A stretch of DNA of 64,000 nt, taken from the NCBI GenBank assembly GCA_964406605.1, contig CAYOSF010000013.1, positions 39,248 to 103,247 of the forward strand, read 5' to 3'. The notes beneath the pieces were generated by a model. The model was not told the origin of the DNA. It worked only from the letters and a program-made list of their open reading frames with translations, and did no database searches. Below, one piece after another: positions 1 through 8,595 of the stretch; position 1 is the first letter of the stretch; each line of letters starts with the position of its first letter. This stretch comes from CAYOSF01 sp964406605 (lineage in GTDB: Bacteria; Chloroflexota; Dehalococcoidia; DSTF01; RBG-16-68-14). Made by a program: the position numbers and the translations under genes.

Positions 1-1
1 C

Positions 2-631
2 ATCTCCAGCGGGACATGGATGCTCGTCGGGGCCGAACGGCCAGAGCCCGACGTCTCCGAGGCGGCGCGGCAGGCCAACTTCTCGAACGAGCCGGGCGCG
101 CTGGGAGGCATGCGCTTCCTCAAGAACGTGACGGGCTTGTGGATGCTCGAGGAGTGCCGCTCCCAGTGGGACGATCCCCCACTGGAGGACCTGCTTTCCG
201 CCGCGGGCGCGCTGGGCACCGGTGGCCCGACGGTCGACGCCAGGGACGCTCGTTTCCTTGCGCCGGACGACATGGAGGCGGAGGTGCGCGCCGCCGCGGA
301 CTTACCGGCAAGCGCCCGGCGCGACGCCGTCGTCCGCTGCATCCTGGGCTCGCTGGCCGAGGGCGCGGCCAACGTGATCGGCGAGCTGAGCGGCTTCCTG
401 GGGAAGAGCGTCTCCCGCGTGCACATCCTCGGCGGCGGAAGCCGCAACTGGCTGCTCAACCGGCTGATCCGGGAAGCGCTCGGAGTGCCGGTGACGGCGG
501 GGCCGGCAGAGGCGACGGCCCTCGGCAACGCGCTCGTGCAGGGCATCGCGCTCGGTCGTTTCGATAGTCTGGACGGCGCCCGCGAGGCGCTTGACAGCCA
601 GGGTGAGATAGACGCGGCCCCCCTGGGCTAG
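2..631 (+). CDS. rhaB: Rhamnulokinase-like FGGY carbohydrate kinase, C-terminal part
   Basis: Only the C-terminal ~209 residues are in the window. The frame is open at the left edge and reads ISSGTW before the first ATG, so the start lies outside. The order ISSGTW, then NFSNEPGALGGMRFLKN, then GLWMLEECR is the pattern of rhamnulokinases within the FGGY family. Further on, HILGGGSRNWLLNRLI is the C-terminal ATP-binding glycine motif of these kinases. The family phosphorylates a ketose (rhamnulose for RhaB) with ATP in the cytoplasm, feeding a lyase/aldolase. It converges on the minus-strand crotonase gene, 32 bp away. No other sugar genes are visible, so the substrate is inferred from motif similarity; another FGGY sugar is possible. 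Confidence 0.8.
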   Translation: MSSGTWMLVGAERPEPDVSEAARQANFSNEPGALGGMRFLKNVTGLWMLEECRSQWDDPPLEDLLSAAGALGTGGPTVDARDARFLAPDDMEAEVRAAADLPASARRDAVVRCILGSLAEGAANVIGELSGFLGKSVSRVHILGGGSRNWLLNRLIREALGVPVTAGPAEATALGNALVQGIALGRFDSLDGAREALDSQGEIDAAPLG

Positions 632-663
632 GCCCCGAGACGCCTGGAAGGCTGACGCCCCGG

Positions 664-1437
664 CTACCGCCCTTTGAACTCGGCAGGGCGCTTCTCGAGG
701 AAGGCCGCCAGCCCTTCCCGGACATCCTCCGTGTAGGCCAGCGAGTCGAACAGGCGGTGCTCCACCGCAAGTCCTTCCTCCAGGGATAGCCGGCTGCCTT
801 CCACCATGGCGCGCTTAGCGGCCCGTACGGCCAGGGGCCCGCACTTGCACAGCTTCTCCGCCCACCGACGGGCCTCGGCCATAAGTTCCTCTGCGGGCAC
901 GACGGCGTTCACCAGGCCCACCTGCAGGGCTTCCCCGGCGGTCAACGGCTCACCCGTGAGGACGAGGCGGGCGGCCACGGCCCAGGGCAACTGCCGGGGC
1001 AGGCGCTGCGTCCCGCCCCAGCCGGGAATGGCACCGAGAGTGACCTCCGGCGTGCCCAGGCGGGCACCCTCGGCGGCGACACGGAGGTCGCACGCGAGGA
1101 CGATCTCGAGACCGCCGCCGAGAGCGACGCCATTGATGGCGGCAATGAGGGGCTTCGTCACGATCTGGCCCCGCATGATGGTGGATGGCTCGTCGTAGGA
1201 GTTGTGCTCCGGGTCGTCCAGAAGCCGAGGAATGGTGGAACGGAGGTCGGCCCCGGCGGAGAAGGCGCGGTCCCCGGCGCCCGTGATGATGCCGACCCAC
1301 GCTTCGTCCTCCGCCTCAAGGCGCGCCGTGGCATCGGCGAATGACTGCCAGGTCTCGAGATCGACCGAGTTGAGGGCCTCCGGCCGGTCGAGCGTGATGG
1401 TCGCGATGTGGCCGTCAAGTTCGTAGCGTACAGGCAT
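664..1437 (-). CDS. Enoyl-CoA hydratase/isomerase (crotonase family)
   Basis: A 257-residue crotonase-fold protein, normal length for the family. The oxyanion-hole segment AFSAGADL is at about residues 58-65. The two catalytic glutamates of true hydratases appear as E111 (GGGLEIVLACD) and E131 (GTPEVTLGAIPG), followed by GWGGTQRLPR. This supports hydration of trans-2-enoyl-CoA to 3-hydroxyacyl-CoA in beta-oxidation or a butyryl-CoA-type pathway. It begins 9 bp after the stop of the 3-hydroxyacyl-CoA dehydrogenase gene on the same strand, so the two are probably co-transcribed and act consecutively. Chain-length preference cannot be read from sequence. Confidence 0.93.
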   Translation of the reverse strand: MPVRYELDGHIATITLDRPEALNSVDLETWQSFADATARLEAEDEAWVGIITGAGDRAFSAGADLRSTIPRLLDDPEHNSYDEPSTIMRGQIVTKPLIAAINGVALGGGLEIVLACDLRVAAEGARLGTPEVTLGAIPGWGGTQRLPRQLPWAVAARLVLTGEPLTAGEALQVGLVNAVVPAEELMAEARRWAEKLCKCGPLAVRAAKRAMVEGSRLSLEEGLAVEHRLFDSLAYTEDVREGLAAFLEKRPAEFKGR

Positions 1438-1446
1438 GGCGGCCTC

Positions 1447-2301
1447 CTATCCCCCGTACTCGAAGAAGCCCTTGCCGGACTTCCGGCCCAGGTGTCCCAG
1501 GGAAACCAAGCGCCTCAGCATGGTAGGCGCTTTGAAGCGAGACTCACCAAACTCCTCGAACATCGCGTCGCCGATGTGGGCGAGCGTGTCCAGACCGATC
1601 AGGTCGGCCGTGGCGAGCGGCCCCATGGCGTGGCTGAGACCGGCCTTGCACGCCTCGTCGATGTCCTCCGCGCTGGCCGTGCCGCTCTCGACGAGGCGGA
1701 TGGCGTCGAAGACAAATGGAAGCAGCAGCCGGTTGACGATGAAGCCGGGCGTGTCCTTGGCCCGGACCGTGACGCGGTCCAATAGGTCACAGAAGGCTAC
1801 GGCCTCCGCTTTCACGGCCGCGGACGTGCTCTCCGAGGAGATGACCTCGACCAGACGGAGCACGGCCGGCGGGTTGAAGAAGTGAAGGCCGATCACGCTC
1901 TCGGGACGGCCGGAAGCGGCGGCCAGGGCGCTCACCGATAGCGACGAGGTGTTGCTCGCCAGGACGGCTCCGTCTTTGCAGACCCGCCCGAGCTCTTCGA
2001 AGAGGCGCTGCTTCGCTGGCAGGTCCTCGACGGCGGCCTCGATCACCAAATCGCAGCCGGCAAAGTCCTGGACGTCCAGCGTGCCCTTCAGACGGCCCAG
2101 GATCTGGTCGCGGCGCTCCTGTGTGAGCCGGTCGCGCTCGATATCGCGGTCCAATCGCCGCTTGATGGCCGCCAGCCCCTGGTCCAGCCGCTCCTGATCC
2201 ACCTCCAGTACCGTCACGTCGTAGTCGTGTGATGCGCAGACCTGGGCGATACCGCCTCCCATGATCCCGCAGCCGATCACCCCAACCTCTTCGATCGTCA
2301 T
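1447..2301 (-). CDS. hbd: 3-hydroxyacyl-CoA (3-hydroxybutyryl-CoA) dehydrogenase
   Basis: 284 residues, the usual length of single-domain Hbd/PaaH enzymes. The N-terminal Rossmann motif GCGIMGGGIAQ (about residues 10-20) binds NAD(P). The catalytic region has LHFFNPP (His in the catalytic dyad) and the C-terminal dimerisation domain has DTPGFIVNRLL. The reaction is oxidation of 3-hydroxyacyl-CoA to 3-ketoacyl-CoA, directly after the hydratase encoded next door. The ATG at 2301 follows a strong Shine-Dalgarno (GGGAGGGAGAAG on the minus strand). First gene of a two-gene operon with the crotonase. PaaH is an equally good family name. Confidence 0.93.
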   Translation of the reverse strand: MTIEEVGVIGCGIMGGGIAQVCASHDYDVTVLEVDQERLDQGLAAIKRRLDRDIERDRLTQERRDQILGRLKGTLDVQDFAGCDLVIEAAVEDLPAKQRLFEELGRVCKDGAVLASNTSSLSVSALAAASGRPESVIGLHFFNPPAVLRLVEVISSESTSAAVKAEAVAFCDLLDRVTVRAKDTPGFIVNRLLLPFVFDAIRLVESGTASAEDIDEACKAGLSHAMGPLATADLIGLDTLAHIGDAMFEEFGESRFKAPTMLRRLVSLGHLGRKSGKGFFEYGG

Positions 2302-2438
2302 CTTCTCCCTCCCTGCTCTTGACAGCCTGCGGCGTCACGTAAACACCATACGATTGGCGCTCGGACTCCAGAGCTCCGGACAGGCGCTGTCCTTCCGGCA
2401 GTCTCGACTACACTATGCCGCCTTGGGCGGCTCGACGC

Positions 2439-4649
2439 CTAGAGCCTCTCCAGCGGCGCGTAGGAGAGAAGGAGCTTCTTCACTCCCGACCCGCCCTTGA
2501 AGGCGACGGTTACCTCCTGGTCGGAAGACGTGACCACGCAACTCACGACGATGCCCTCGCCGAAGCGTTCGTGGCGAACGCGGTCGCCGGCCGCGAACGC
2601 GGCGTCGCCCGGCACCGCCGCCCGCCATGTGCCCGCCGCCGGCTCCCGGTCTCGAAGCCGGGCGAGGCTGGGACCTCGGTAGCGAACCGACTCGGCATCA
2701 TCCTCAATGGCCCCGCGGGCGTCAATAAGCTCCGTGGGCAGGTCCCTCAGGAAGCGCGACGGGGGGTTGTGCTGGCTGGTGCCCATCAGCAGCCGCCGGA
2801 AGGCGCGCACCAGGTAGAGCCGCTCCTTCGCTCGGGTAATGCCCACATAGCAGAGCCGACGCTCTTCCTCTAGCTGCGCCGGGTCGTCGAACGAGCGGAT
2901 GTGAGGCAGCACCCCCTCTTCCACGCCCACGATGAACACCACCGGGAACTCCAACCCCTTGGCGGCGTGGAGCGTGATCAGGGTGACGGCGTCGGCCTGC
3001 TCATCGTACTCGTCGGCGTCCGAGACGAGCGCGACGTCCTCCAGCATCTGGGGCAACGCCGCCTCCCGGTCGAGCTCTCCATACTCCGAGGCCAGGGCGA
3101 GAAGCTGCTGCACGTTCTCCCAGCGCTCCTCTCCATCCGCTTTGAACTCATCAAGCAGGTAGCGCCGGTAGTCGGTGCAGTCCAGCACGACCTCGATCAG
3201 GTCGGCGACCGTCTTCTTCTTGGCCTCTTCGATCAGGCCGTTGAGCAGCTCCAGGAAGGCGAGGAGCGCGTTGACGGAGCGAGCCGCCAGCTTCGTCGGC
3301 CCATCCTCGGGGCTCTCGGCCAGCATCTGCAGGGCCGCGTACGGGGGAACGCCCAGGCTCTCGGCCCAGCGCCGCAACTCTTCCATCGTCTTTGCGCCGA
3401 TGCCGCGCGCCGGTACGTTCACCACCCGCTCGAAGGCGACCCGGTCGAAGGGGCTGTAGATCAGCCGAAGGTAGGCGAGGACATCCTTCACTTCCTTCCG
3501 CTCGTAGAAGCGAGTCCCGCCCACCAGCCGGTACTTGATCTGCTCCCGGACGAACGATTCCTCCAGTGCCCGCGACTGGGCATTCGTCCGGTACATCACG
3601 GCGATGTCGCTCGCCCGGTGCCGGTCCCCCTGGAGCAGCTCCTCCACCTCGGCTGCGACGAAGTCCGCCTCCTCGGTATCGTTGTAGGCTTCATAGACGA
3701 CGATCGGCTCGCCGGCGCCCGCCTCCGTCCACAGGTTCTTCTCCTTACGCTGCTGGTTCGCGGCGATGATGGCATGGGCGGAGTCCAGGATCGTCTGCGA
3801 AGACCGGTAGTTCTGCTCCAGGTAGACCGTCTTAGCCGCTGGGTAGTCTCTCTCGAAGTTAAGGATGTTGCGAATGTCGGCGGAGCGCCAGGAGTAGATC
3901 GATTGATCGGGGTCGCCGACGACGCAGATGTTGCCGTGGCCGCCGGCGAACTGGCGCGCCAGGACGTACTGGGCCACGTTGGTGTCCTGGAACTCGTCGA
4001 TGAGGACCTGAAGGAAGCGCTCCTGGTACTTCCGGCGCACGGCCTCGTGGTCGCGCAGGAGGGCGACCGCCCGCATGATCAGGTCGTCGAAATCCAGCGC
4101 GTTGTTCTCCTCCAGCAGCGTCTGATAGCGCTCGTAGGCCCGCGACGTGACCTCGCCGAAATAGTCGCGCACCGACGCGGCGTAGGCGGCGGGCGTGGCG
4201 AGCTCGCTCTTCGCCCGCGAGATGGCCGAGAGAATCGCCCGCGGTGCGAACTTGCGAGGGTCGATACCGAGCTCCTCCAGCACGCGGCGCATCAACGTCT
4301 GCTGATCTCCGTCGTCGTAGATAGCGAAGGCACGCTCGACGCCGATCGCCCCGCCATCGACCCGCAGGATGCGCGCGCAGACCGCGTGGAACGTGCCCAG
4401 CAGCAGCGATTCCGCCTGCGCTCCGAGCAACCCCGTAACCCGGTCTCGCATCTCCCGCGCCGCCTTGTTGGTGAAGGTGACGGCGACGATACGGTACGGA
4501 TGGACGTGCTCGTTGGCGATGAGGTAGGCGATGCGATGCGCGATGACGCGGGTCTTGCCGCTGCCCGGCCCGGCGAGGATCAGCAGCGGGCCCTGGGTAT
4601 GCTGGACAGCCTCTCGTTGGGCGGGGTTAAGGTCGTGCAGAATCTCCAT
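2439..4649 (-). CDS. pcrA: ATP-dependent DNA helicase PcrA/UvrD
   Basis: Superfamily 1A 3'-5' helicase of 736 residues from the ATG at 4649, matching the ~730 residues usual for PcrA. Residues 26-33 are the Walker A motif AGPGSGKT. LIDEFQDTN is motif II, VGDPDQSIYSWRSADI motif III, VYLEQNYRSSQTI motif IV, and TLHAAKGLEFPVVF plus RRLCYVGITRAKERL are motifs V and VI. The C-terminal Tudor-like stretch (GDRVRHERFGEGIV) that binds RNA polymerase in PcrA/UvrD is present. It unwinds DNA in nucleotide excision repair and removes replication/transcription blocks. The frame stays open to 5015, but that extension is low-complexity, overlaps the response regulator, and is not plausible. It is transcribed divergently from the two-component system. 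Confidence 0.95.
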   Translation of the reverse strand: MEILHDLNPAQREAVQHTQGPLLILAGPGSGKTRVIAHRIAYLIANEHVHPYRIVAVTFTNKAAREMRDRVTGLLGAQAESLLLGTFHAVCARILRVDGGAIGVERAFAIYDDGDQQTLMRRVLEELGIDPRKFAPRAILSAISRAKSELATPAAYAASVRDYFGEVTSRAYERYQTLLEENNALDFDDLIMRAVALLRDHEAVRRKYQERFLQVLIDEFQDTNVAQYVLARQFAGGHGNICVVGDPDQSIYSWRSADIRNILNFERDYPAAKTVYLEQNYRSSQTILDSAHAIIAANQQRKEKNLWTEAGAGEPIVVYEAYNDTEEADFVAAEVEELLQGDRHRASDIAVMYRTNAQSRALEESFVREQIKYRLVGGTRFYERKEVKDVLAYLRLIYSPFDRVAFERVVNVPARGIGAKTMEELRRWAESLGVPPYAALQMLAESPEDGPTKLAARSVNALLAFLELLNGLIEEAKKKTVADLIEVVLDCTDYRRYLLDEFKADGEERWENVQQLLALASEYGELDREAALPQMLEDVALVSDADEYDEQADAVTLITLHAAKGLEFPVVFIVGVEEGVLPHIRSFDDPAQLEEERRLCYVGITRAKERLYLVRAFRRLLMGTSQHNPPSRFLRDLPTELIDARGAIEDDAESVRYRGPSLARLRDREPAAGTWRAAVPGDAAFAAGDRVRHERFGEGIVVSCVVTSSDQEVTVAFKGGSGVKKLLLSYAPLERL

Positions 4650-4716
4650 GGGGACGCTGGCGCCAGGATAGCACCTCTGTTCTGATGCGGGCAAACGGCC
4701 GCAGACCCATGCCGTC

Positions 4717-4748
4717 TTCACCCGGTCTTCATCGTGCGCGTCTATACT
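4717..4748 (+). promoter_or_regulatory. TTCAY direct-repeat operator plus -10 box of the response-regulator gene
   Basis: TTCAC (4717-4721) and TTCAT (4728-4732) start exactly 11 bp apart, followed by a -10 hexamer TATACT (4743-4748) that starts 15 bp after the second repeat. There is no -35 hexamer; the repeat occupies that place, as in activator-dependent PhoB-type promoters. The same arrangement recurs before the next three transcription units. Inferred: binding by the response regulator encoded just downstream, i.e. autoregulation. Confidence 0.7.
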
Positions 4749-4779
4749 TGACCCAGGGCACACTATCACGGGGACTTCC

Positions 4780-5460
4780 ATGCGAGTACTGCTTGTCGAG
4801 GACGAGCCAGGGATCGCGGACTTCATCCGCAAGGGATTCTGCGAGCAGGGGTACGCCGTCGACGTTGCTTCTGACGGCGAGGAGGCATTGGACTGGCCAA
4901 CGGTGGTGGAGTTCGACATCATCATCCTGGACGTCATGCTGCCGGTCCGGGACGGCATCGACGTGTGCCGGACGCTGCGCAGGCGCGGCCTGCACACCCC
5001 CATCCTTATGCTCACAGCGAAGGACGCGATCGAGGACCGGGTCCGCGGGCTCGACAGCGGCGCCGACGACTATCTCGTCAAGCCATTTGCCTTTGCCGAG
5101 TTGCTGGCCCGGGTCCGCGCTCTGGTGCGCCGACAACAGCCGGCTTTCGGACCCGAACTCCGTGTTGGTCATCTGGTGCTTGATACGGCGACGCGCGAGG
5201 TAAGCCGAGGGAACAACGTCATTGAGCTGACAGCCAAAGAGTACGCGATCCTTGAGTATCTGATGCGCCACCCAAATCAAGTGCTCACGCGGACGATGAT
5301 TGCCGAGCACGTCTGGAACTACGATTTCGACAACGCGAGCAACGTGATCGACGTCCACATCCGGAACCTCAGGCGAAAGATCGACGACCCCTTCGCGGAC
5401 AAGCTCATTCACACCGTGCGCGGCGCGGGCTACCGAATCGTCAAGGCGCGGCCGGAGTAG
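4780..5460 (+). CDS. OmpR/PhoB-family response regulator
   Basis: 226 residues with a receiver domain (about 1-115) and a winged-helix DNA-binding domain (about 128-222). Acidic pocket E7/D8, phospho-acceptor D51 (IILDVMLP), T79 and K101 (YLVKPF) are all present. The output domain contains LTAKEYAILEYLM and VIDVHIRNLRRKID, typical of the Trans_reg_C fold. Phosphorylated dimers of this class bind two direct repeats about 11 bp apart, which is what lies upstream of this gene and of the three genes that follow the kinase. The stop is separated by 3 bp from the start of its histidine kinase. The signal sensed is unknown. Confidence 0.95.
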   Translation: MRVLLVEDEPGIADFIRKGFCEQGYAVDVASDGEEALDWPTVVEFDIIILDVMLPVRDGIDVCRTLRRRGLHTPILMLTAKDAIEDRVRGLDSGADDYLVKPFAFAELLARVRALVRRQQPAFGPELRVGHLVLDTATREVSRGNNVIELTAKEYAILEYLMRHPNQVLTRTMIAEHVWNYDFDNASNVIDVHIRNLRRKIDDPFADKLIHTVRGAGYRIVKARPE

Positions 5461-5463
5461 CGG

Positions 5464-6870
5464 ATGAAGGCGCTGTGGTCGATCCGGCTCAGACTCACGC
5501 TTTGGTACGTGGTGCTGCTCGCCGCCATCCTTGCCGCGTTCAGCACGGGCATCTACCTGACGCTGCGCCACAATCTATCGGCCAACCTGGACGACTCGCT
5601 CCGGAATCGCGCGGGTATCCTGCTTGACATCGTCAGGTACGAAAATGACCGGCCCACATTGGAGGGTCTCGTCTCCCCCGCGGACCCGAATGTGGGAGAG
5701 CACTTCGTCCGTGTGTTTGACGCGGACGGCGCCGTCACGTTCGACAACAGCGCGCAAGCAGGTCAGCCGCCCGTGGACAGAGAGCGCATCGAGCGCGCCC
5801 TTTCCGGGAAATCGAGCACCGGCTCCCTGCATACCGACGACGACACGATGCGCGTTCTGGCCGTTCCGATCCAGCGGAGCGGAGAGATCAGCGGTGTCCT
5901 AGAGGTTGGCCTTTCGGACGAGGACATCTCCGAAACGCTACGGACGCTTCTGCTCATTCTGGCCGTGGCCTACCCAACCACCCTCGCAGTTGCCAGCCTG
6001 GGAGGGGTGTTCCTGGCGAGCCGAGCCCTGGCCCCCATCGACAGGATCACGCGGCTGGCGCGCCGCATCTCAGGCGAGGACCTGAGCCAGCGGCTCGACC
6101 TCGCGCTGCCCGCCGACGAAGTGGGCCGCTTGGCGCGCACGTTCAACGACATGATCGGGCGGCTGGACGCGGCGTTCCGGCGCCAGCGCCAGTTCACAGC
6201 GGATGCCTCACATGAGCTGAGGACGCCGTTGACCGCGATCAAGGGTCAGGTGGAGGTGGCGCTTTCCCGGCCACGCGGAGCGGACGCCTATCGCGACATT
6301 CTGTCGGGCGTCAACGAGGAAGTCGACCGTCTGATCCGCCTCGTCGGCAGCCTGCTCACGCTGGCAAGAGCGGACGCTGGAGAGATCCCGATCGCGTGGG
6401 AATCGGTCAACCTGGGCGACCTTGTCACCAGCGCGGTCAACCAGGTGCGGCCGGCGGCGACGCGGAAAGAGATCACCATCGGTCTGGAGGAGCGAGCCGA
6501 CGCCACGTTGCAGGCCGACGAGGATCTACTGCTGCAGCTACTCCTCAATCTCCTCGACAACGCCCTAAAGCATACGCCAAGCGGCGGCCAGGTAACGGTG
6601 GGGTGGGACACGGACGCTGACGCGGTCCGTTTCTGGGTTGGCGATACAGGCATCGGCATCGCTACCGAGCACCTGGATCGTATCTTTGACCGGTTCTATC
6701 GAGTGGATAAGGGGCGTAGCCGGGCGGAAGGCGGAGTGGGACTGGGACTGAGCATCAGCCGATGGATTGCGGAGGCGCACGGGGGCTCCATCTCCGTCGA
6801 CAGCAGCCCGGGTCGCGGCGCCACGTTCACGGTCGTACTGCCCCACGCTGCCGACCGCGCCGCTTCGTAA
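5464..6870 (+). CDS. Membrane sensor histidine kinase (HAMP-HisKA-HATPase)
   Basis: 468 residues. A first membrane segment lies at about 11-33, an extracytoplasmic sensor region at about 34-158 and a second membrane segment at about 160-186. HAMP follows (SRALAPIDRITRLARRI), then HisKA with the phospho-accepting H250 in DASHELRTPLTAIKGQ. The HATPase has the N box (LLLNLLDNALKHTP), G1 (VGDTGIGIA) and G2 (GGVGLGLSI). It autophosphorylates and passes phosphate to the regulator encoded 3 bp upstream. The cognate genes downstream encode exported PepSY-like proteins, a common companion of such kinases. That suggests, but does not prove, a cell-envelope or metal/peptide stimulus. Confidence 0.95.
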   Translation: MKALWSIRLRLTLWYVVLLAAILAAFSTGIYLTLRHNLSANLDDSLRNRAGILLDIVRYENDRPTLEGLVSPADPNVGEHFVRVFDADGAVTFDNSAQAGQPPVDRERIERALSGKSSTGSLHTDDDTMRVLAVPIQRSGEISGVLEVGLSDEDISETLRTLLLILAVAYPTTLAVASLGGVFLASRALAPIDRITRLARRISGEDLSQRLDLALPADEVGRLARTFNDMIGRLDAAFRRQRQFTADASHELRTPLTAIKGQVEVALSRPRGADAYRDILSGVNEEVDRLIRLVGSLLTLARADAGEIPIAWESVNLGDLVTSAVNQVRPAATRKEITIGLEERADATLQADEDLLLQLLLNLLDNALKHTPSGGQVTVGWDTDADAVRFWVGDTGIGIATEHLDRIFDRFYRVDKGRSRAEGGVGLGLSISRWIAEAHGGSISVDSSPGRGATFTVVLPHAADRAAS

Positions 6871-6884
6871 GAAATCACCCACAT

Positions 6885-6927
6885 TTCACCCTCGATTCAT
6901 CGCTGCTTCATGCCCATGCTCTAGCCT
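6885..6927 (+). promoter_or_regulatory. Triple TTCAY repeat operator and -10 box before PepSY gene
   Basis: TTCAC at 6885, TTCAT at 6896 and TTCAT at 6907 are spaced exactly 11 bp apart. A -10-like TAGCCT (6922-6927) starts 15 bp after the last repeat, the same distance as at the regulator promoter. No separate -35 hexamer is seen. Candidate target of the response regulator encoded at 4780. Confidence 0.65.
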
Positions 6928-6975
6928 AGGGTCAACAGGCAGAGAGCTTTGAAGGAAAGGAGGTGAAACAGAACC

Positions 6976-7503
6976 ATGAGCATAAGCAAGCGCCTGTATC
7001 TTGTGGCCGGCCTGGTTGCGGTCCTCGCCCTCGCGTTCAGCGCGGTGACCCTGACCTCTCGCCTCACGTCGGCCCAGGGGACCGACCCGACGACCACCGT
7101 CCAGCCGTGTGATCAGCAGGACGAAGCCGCTGACGCCGCCGAAGCCGCCACTGAAGGGGCGGACAGCGACGGCATCGAGCAGGAACGCGGGCCCCAGGAT
7201 GAAGCGAACGACGCCGACACGGACGACGTACAAGAGCCCCAGCTCAACGGCACCATAGCCGTCGACGAGGCGCGCTACGAGGGGCTCAGCGAGGAGGAGG
7301 AAGCCGCTGCCCTCGCGCCCCTGGCGACGATCACGGAGGACGAGGCAATCGCGGCTGCGCAAGCCGAGGTGCCGGGCTCCGCGGATGCAGTCGAGCTAGG
7401 CAACGAGAACGGCAGCCTAGTGTACGAAGTCAAGATCGGCGGCCAGGAGGTGAAGGTCGACGCCGGCAACGGCGCGGTCCTTCTGGTTGAAGCGAACGAC
7501 TAG
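6976..7503 (+). CDS. Secreted acidic PepSY-domain protein
   Basis: 175 residues with a signal peptide or N-terminal anchor (hydrophobic about 8-26, ending near TSAQG). A long acidic low-complexity linker full of Asp/Glu/Ala follows, and then a C-terminal PepSY-like domain (about 115-175) with the pattern ITEDEAIAAAQAEVPG and LVYEVKIGGQEVKVDAGNG. PepSY domains are small exported modules associated with inhibition of peptidases or sensing at the cell surface; no catalytic residues are expected. An unusually strong Shine-Dalgarno (GGAAAGGAGGTGA, ending about 10 nt before the ATG) and the triple operator upstream suggest high, regulated expression. Probably part of the regulon of the adjacent two-component system. 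Confidence 0.85.
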   Translation: MSISKRLYLVAGLVAVLALAFSAVTLTSRLTSAQGTDPTTTVQPCDQQDEAADAAEAATEGADSDGIEQERGPQDEANDADTDDVQEPQLNGTIAVDEARYEGLSEEEEAAALAPLATITEDEAIAAAQAEVPGSADAVELGNENGSLVYEVKIGGQEVKVDAGNGAVLLVEAND

Positions 7504-7523
7504 GCGTACCTCCGGTAGCAGCA

Positions 7524-7552
7524 CTGAAGGGGCCGGTCATCGGCCCCTTCAG
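7524..7552 (+). terminator. Hairpin terminator after PepSY gene
   Basis: Perfect 12-bp stem CTGAAGGGGCCG / CGGCCCCTTCAG with a 5-nt loop, starting 20 bp after the stop codon. There is no U tract behind it, so it may work as a transcript-stabilising hairpin or a GC-rich terminator. Confidence 0.6.
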
Positions 7553-7587
7553 CTATTCCCGCTCGAAGCCGGTCTGGCCGAGCCAAC

Positions 7588-7619
7588 TTCATCTCCTCTT
7601 CACGCGGCCGTGGCAGAAT
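7588..7619 (+). promoter_or_regulatory. TTCAY repeat operator and -10 box before lipoprotein gene
   Basis: TTCAT (7588-7592) and TTCAC (7599-7603) start 11 bp apart. The -10-like CAGAAT (7614-7619) starts 15 bp after the second repeat. Same geometry as the other three sites in this cluster; presumed binding site of the adjacent response regulator. Confidence 0.6.
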
Positions 7620-7658
7620 TGTCGCTAATCCAGGCGCGATGAAAGGAGAGAACTGCAC

Positions 7659-8450
7659 ATGAGATGGCAGATCGCACTTGTAGCCGCATTCCTCGCCGTG
7701 ATGGTCGTGGCCTCGGCTTGTGGCGGAGGGGACGAAACGCCTTCCAATACTGCCTCGCCACAGCCGACCGCCGAACCCACCCAAAGCACCTCGTCCGGCC
7801 TGCCACAGGGCGACGAGCCTGTTGAGCTGGACCCAGCCAACTTCGTCGCGGAGATCGACAACCCGTACTGGCCGATGAAGCCGGGCAACAGATGGGCCTA
7901 CAACGAGACGGACGCCGAAGGCAACGAGCTTCGGGTAGAGATCATCGTGACAGGTGAAACCAAGAGCATCCTGGGCATCACAGCCATCGTCGTGCACGAC
8001 GCGGTGACGCTGAACGGCGACGTAGTAGAAGACACGTTCGATTGGTACGCGCAGGATGCCGACGGCAACATCTGGTACCTGGGCGAGGACACCAAGGAGT
8101 TCGAGAACGGCACAGTGGTCAGCACGGCGGGGTCCTGGGAGGCAGGCGTCGACAGGGCCCAGCCGGGTATCCTGGTGCCCGCCAAACCGGAGGTCGGCAT
8201 GACGTACCGCCAGGAGTACTACGCCGGTGAGGCCGAGGACAACGGCAGGGTGCTCGCCCTCAGCGAGCACGTGGATGTGCCCTACGGCTCATTCGACGGC
8301 TGCCTCCAGACCGAAGACACGACACCGCTGGAGCCGGACCTGCTTGAGCACAAGTACTACTGTCGCGGCGTTGGCCCGGTGCTGGCCGTTGACGTGGCGT
8401 CCGGTGTGGGCCGCGAGGAGCTCGTCACGTTCGAGGAGGCCGCACAATAG
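7659..8450 (+). CDS. Exported lipoprotein of unknown function
   Basis: 263 residues. A lipoprotein signal peptide is evident: hydrophobic stretch and lipobox ASAC with C21, followed by GGGDE and a Thr/Ser/Pro-rich spacer to about residue 50. The mature part is a beta-rich, acidic domain with repeated aromatic turns (NPYWPMKPGNRWAYNE, FDWYAQDADGNIWYLGED) and a conserved-looking C-terminal HKYYCRGVGPVL stretch. I do not recognise an enzyme motif. Similar secreted proteins of this type occur in Actinobacteria and Chloroflexota and are normally annotated as hypothetical. Preceded by a TTCAY operator and an AAAGGAG ribosome-binding site, so it is likely co-regulated with the two PepSY-like genes around it. 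Confidence 0.75.
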   Translation: MRWQIALVAAFLAVMVVASACGGGDETPSNTASPQPTAEPTQSTSSGLPQGDEPVELDPANFVAEIDNPYWPMKPGNRWAYNETDAEGNELRVEIIVTGETKSILGITAIVVHDAVTLNGDVVEDTFDWYAQDADGNIWYLGEDTKEFENGTVVSTAGSWEAGVDRAQPGILVPAKPEVGMTYRQEYYAGEAEDNGRVLALSEHVDVPYGSFDGCLQTEDTTPLEPDLLEHKYYCRGVGPVLAVDVASGVGREELVTFEEAAQ

Positions 8451-8595
8451 CGGAAGGAACCGTCGCCAACCACAGCGGCCGGAGGCCGGCCAACGAGGAC
8501 AGAATGCGGGGCCTGCTGCCCCAGTTCTTGCTTGGCCAAGGAAGAGCCAGACGACGGGCGGAGTCTCGTCGAATTCTTCACCTTCGACCGGCGAA

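Noticed and set aside
2901..4685. 594-codon open frame on the plus strand
   Set aside because: It is antisense to pcrA, has the composition expected from a GC-rich shadow frame and contains no domain.
4650..5015. N-terminal extension of PcrA by 122 residues
   Set aside because: Overlaps the response-regulator gene and its promoter, is Ser/Met-rich and matches nothing in helicases; the ATG at 4649 gives the normal N-terminus.
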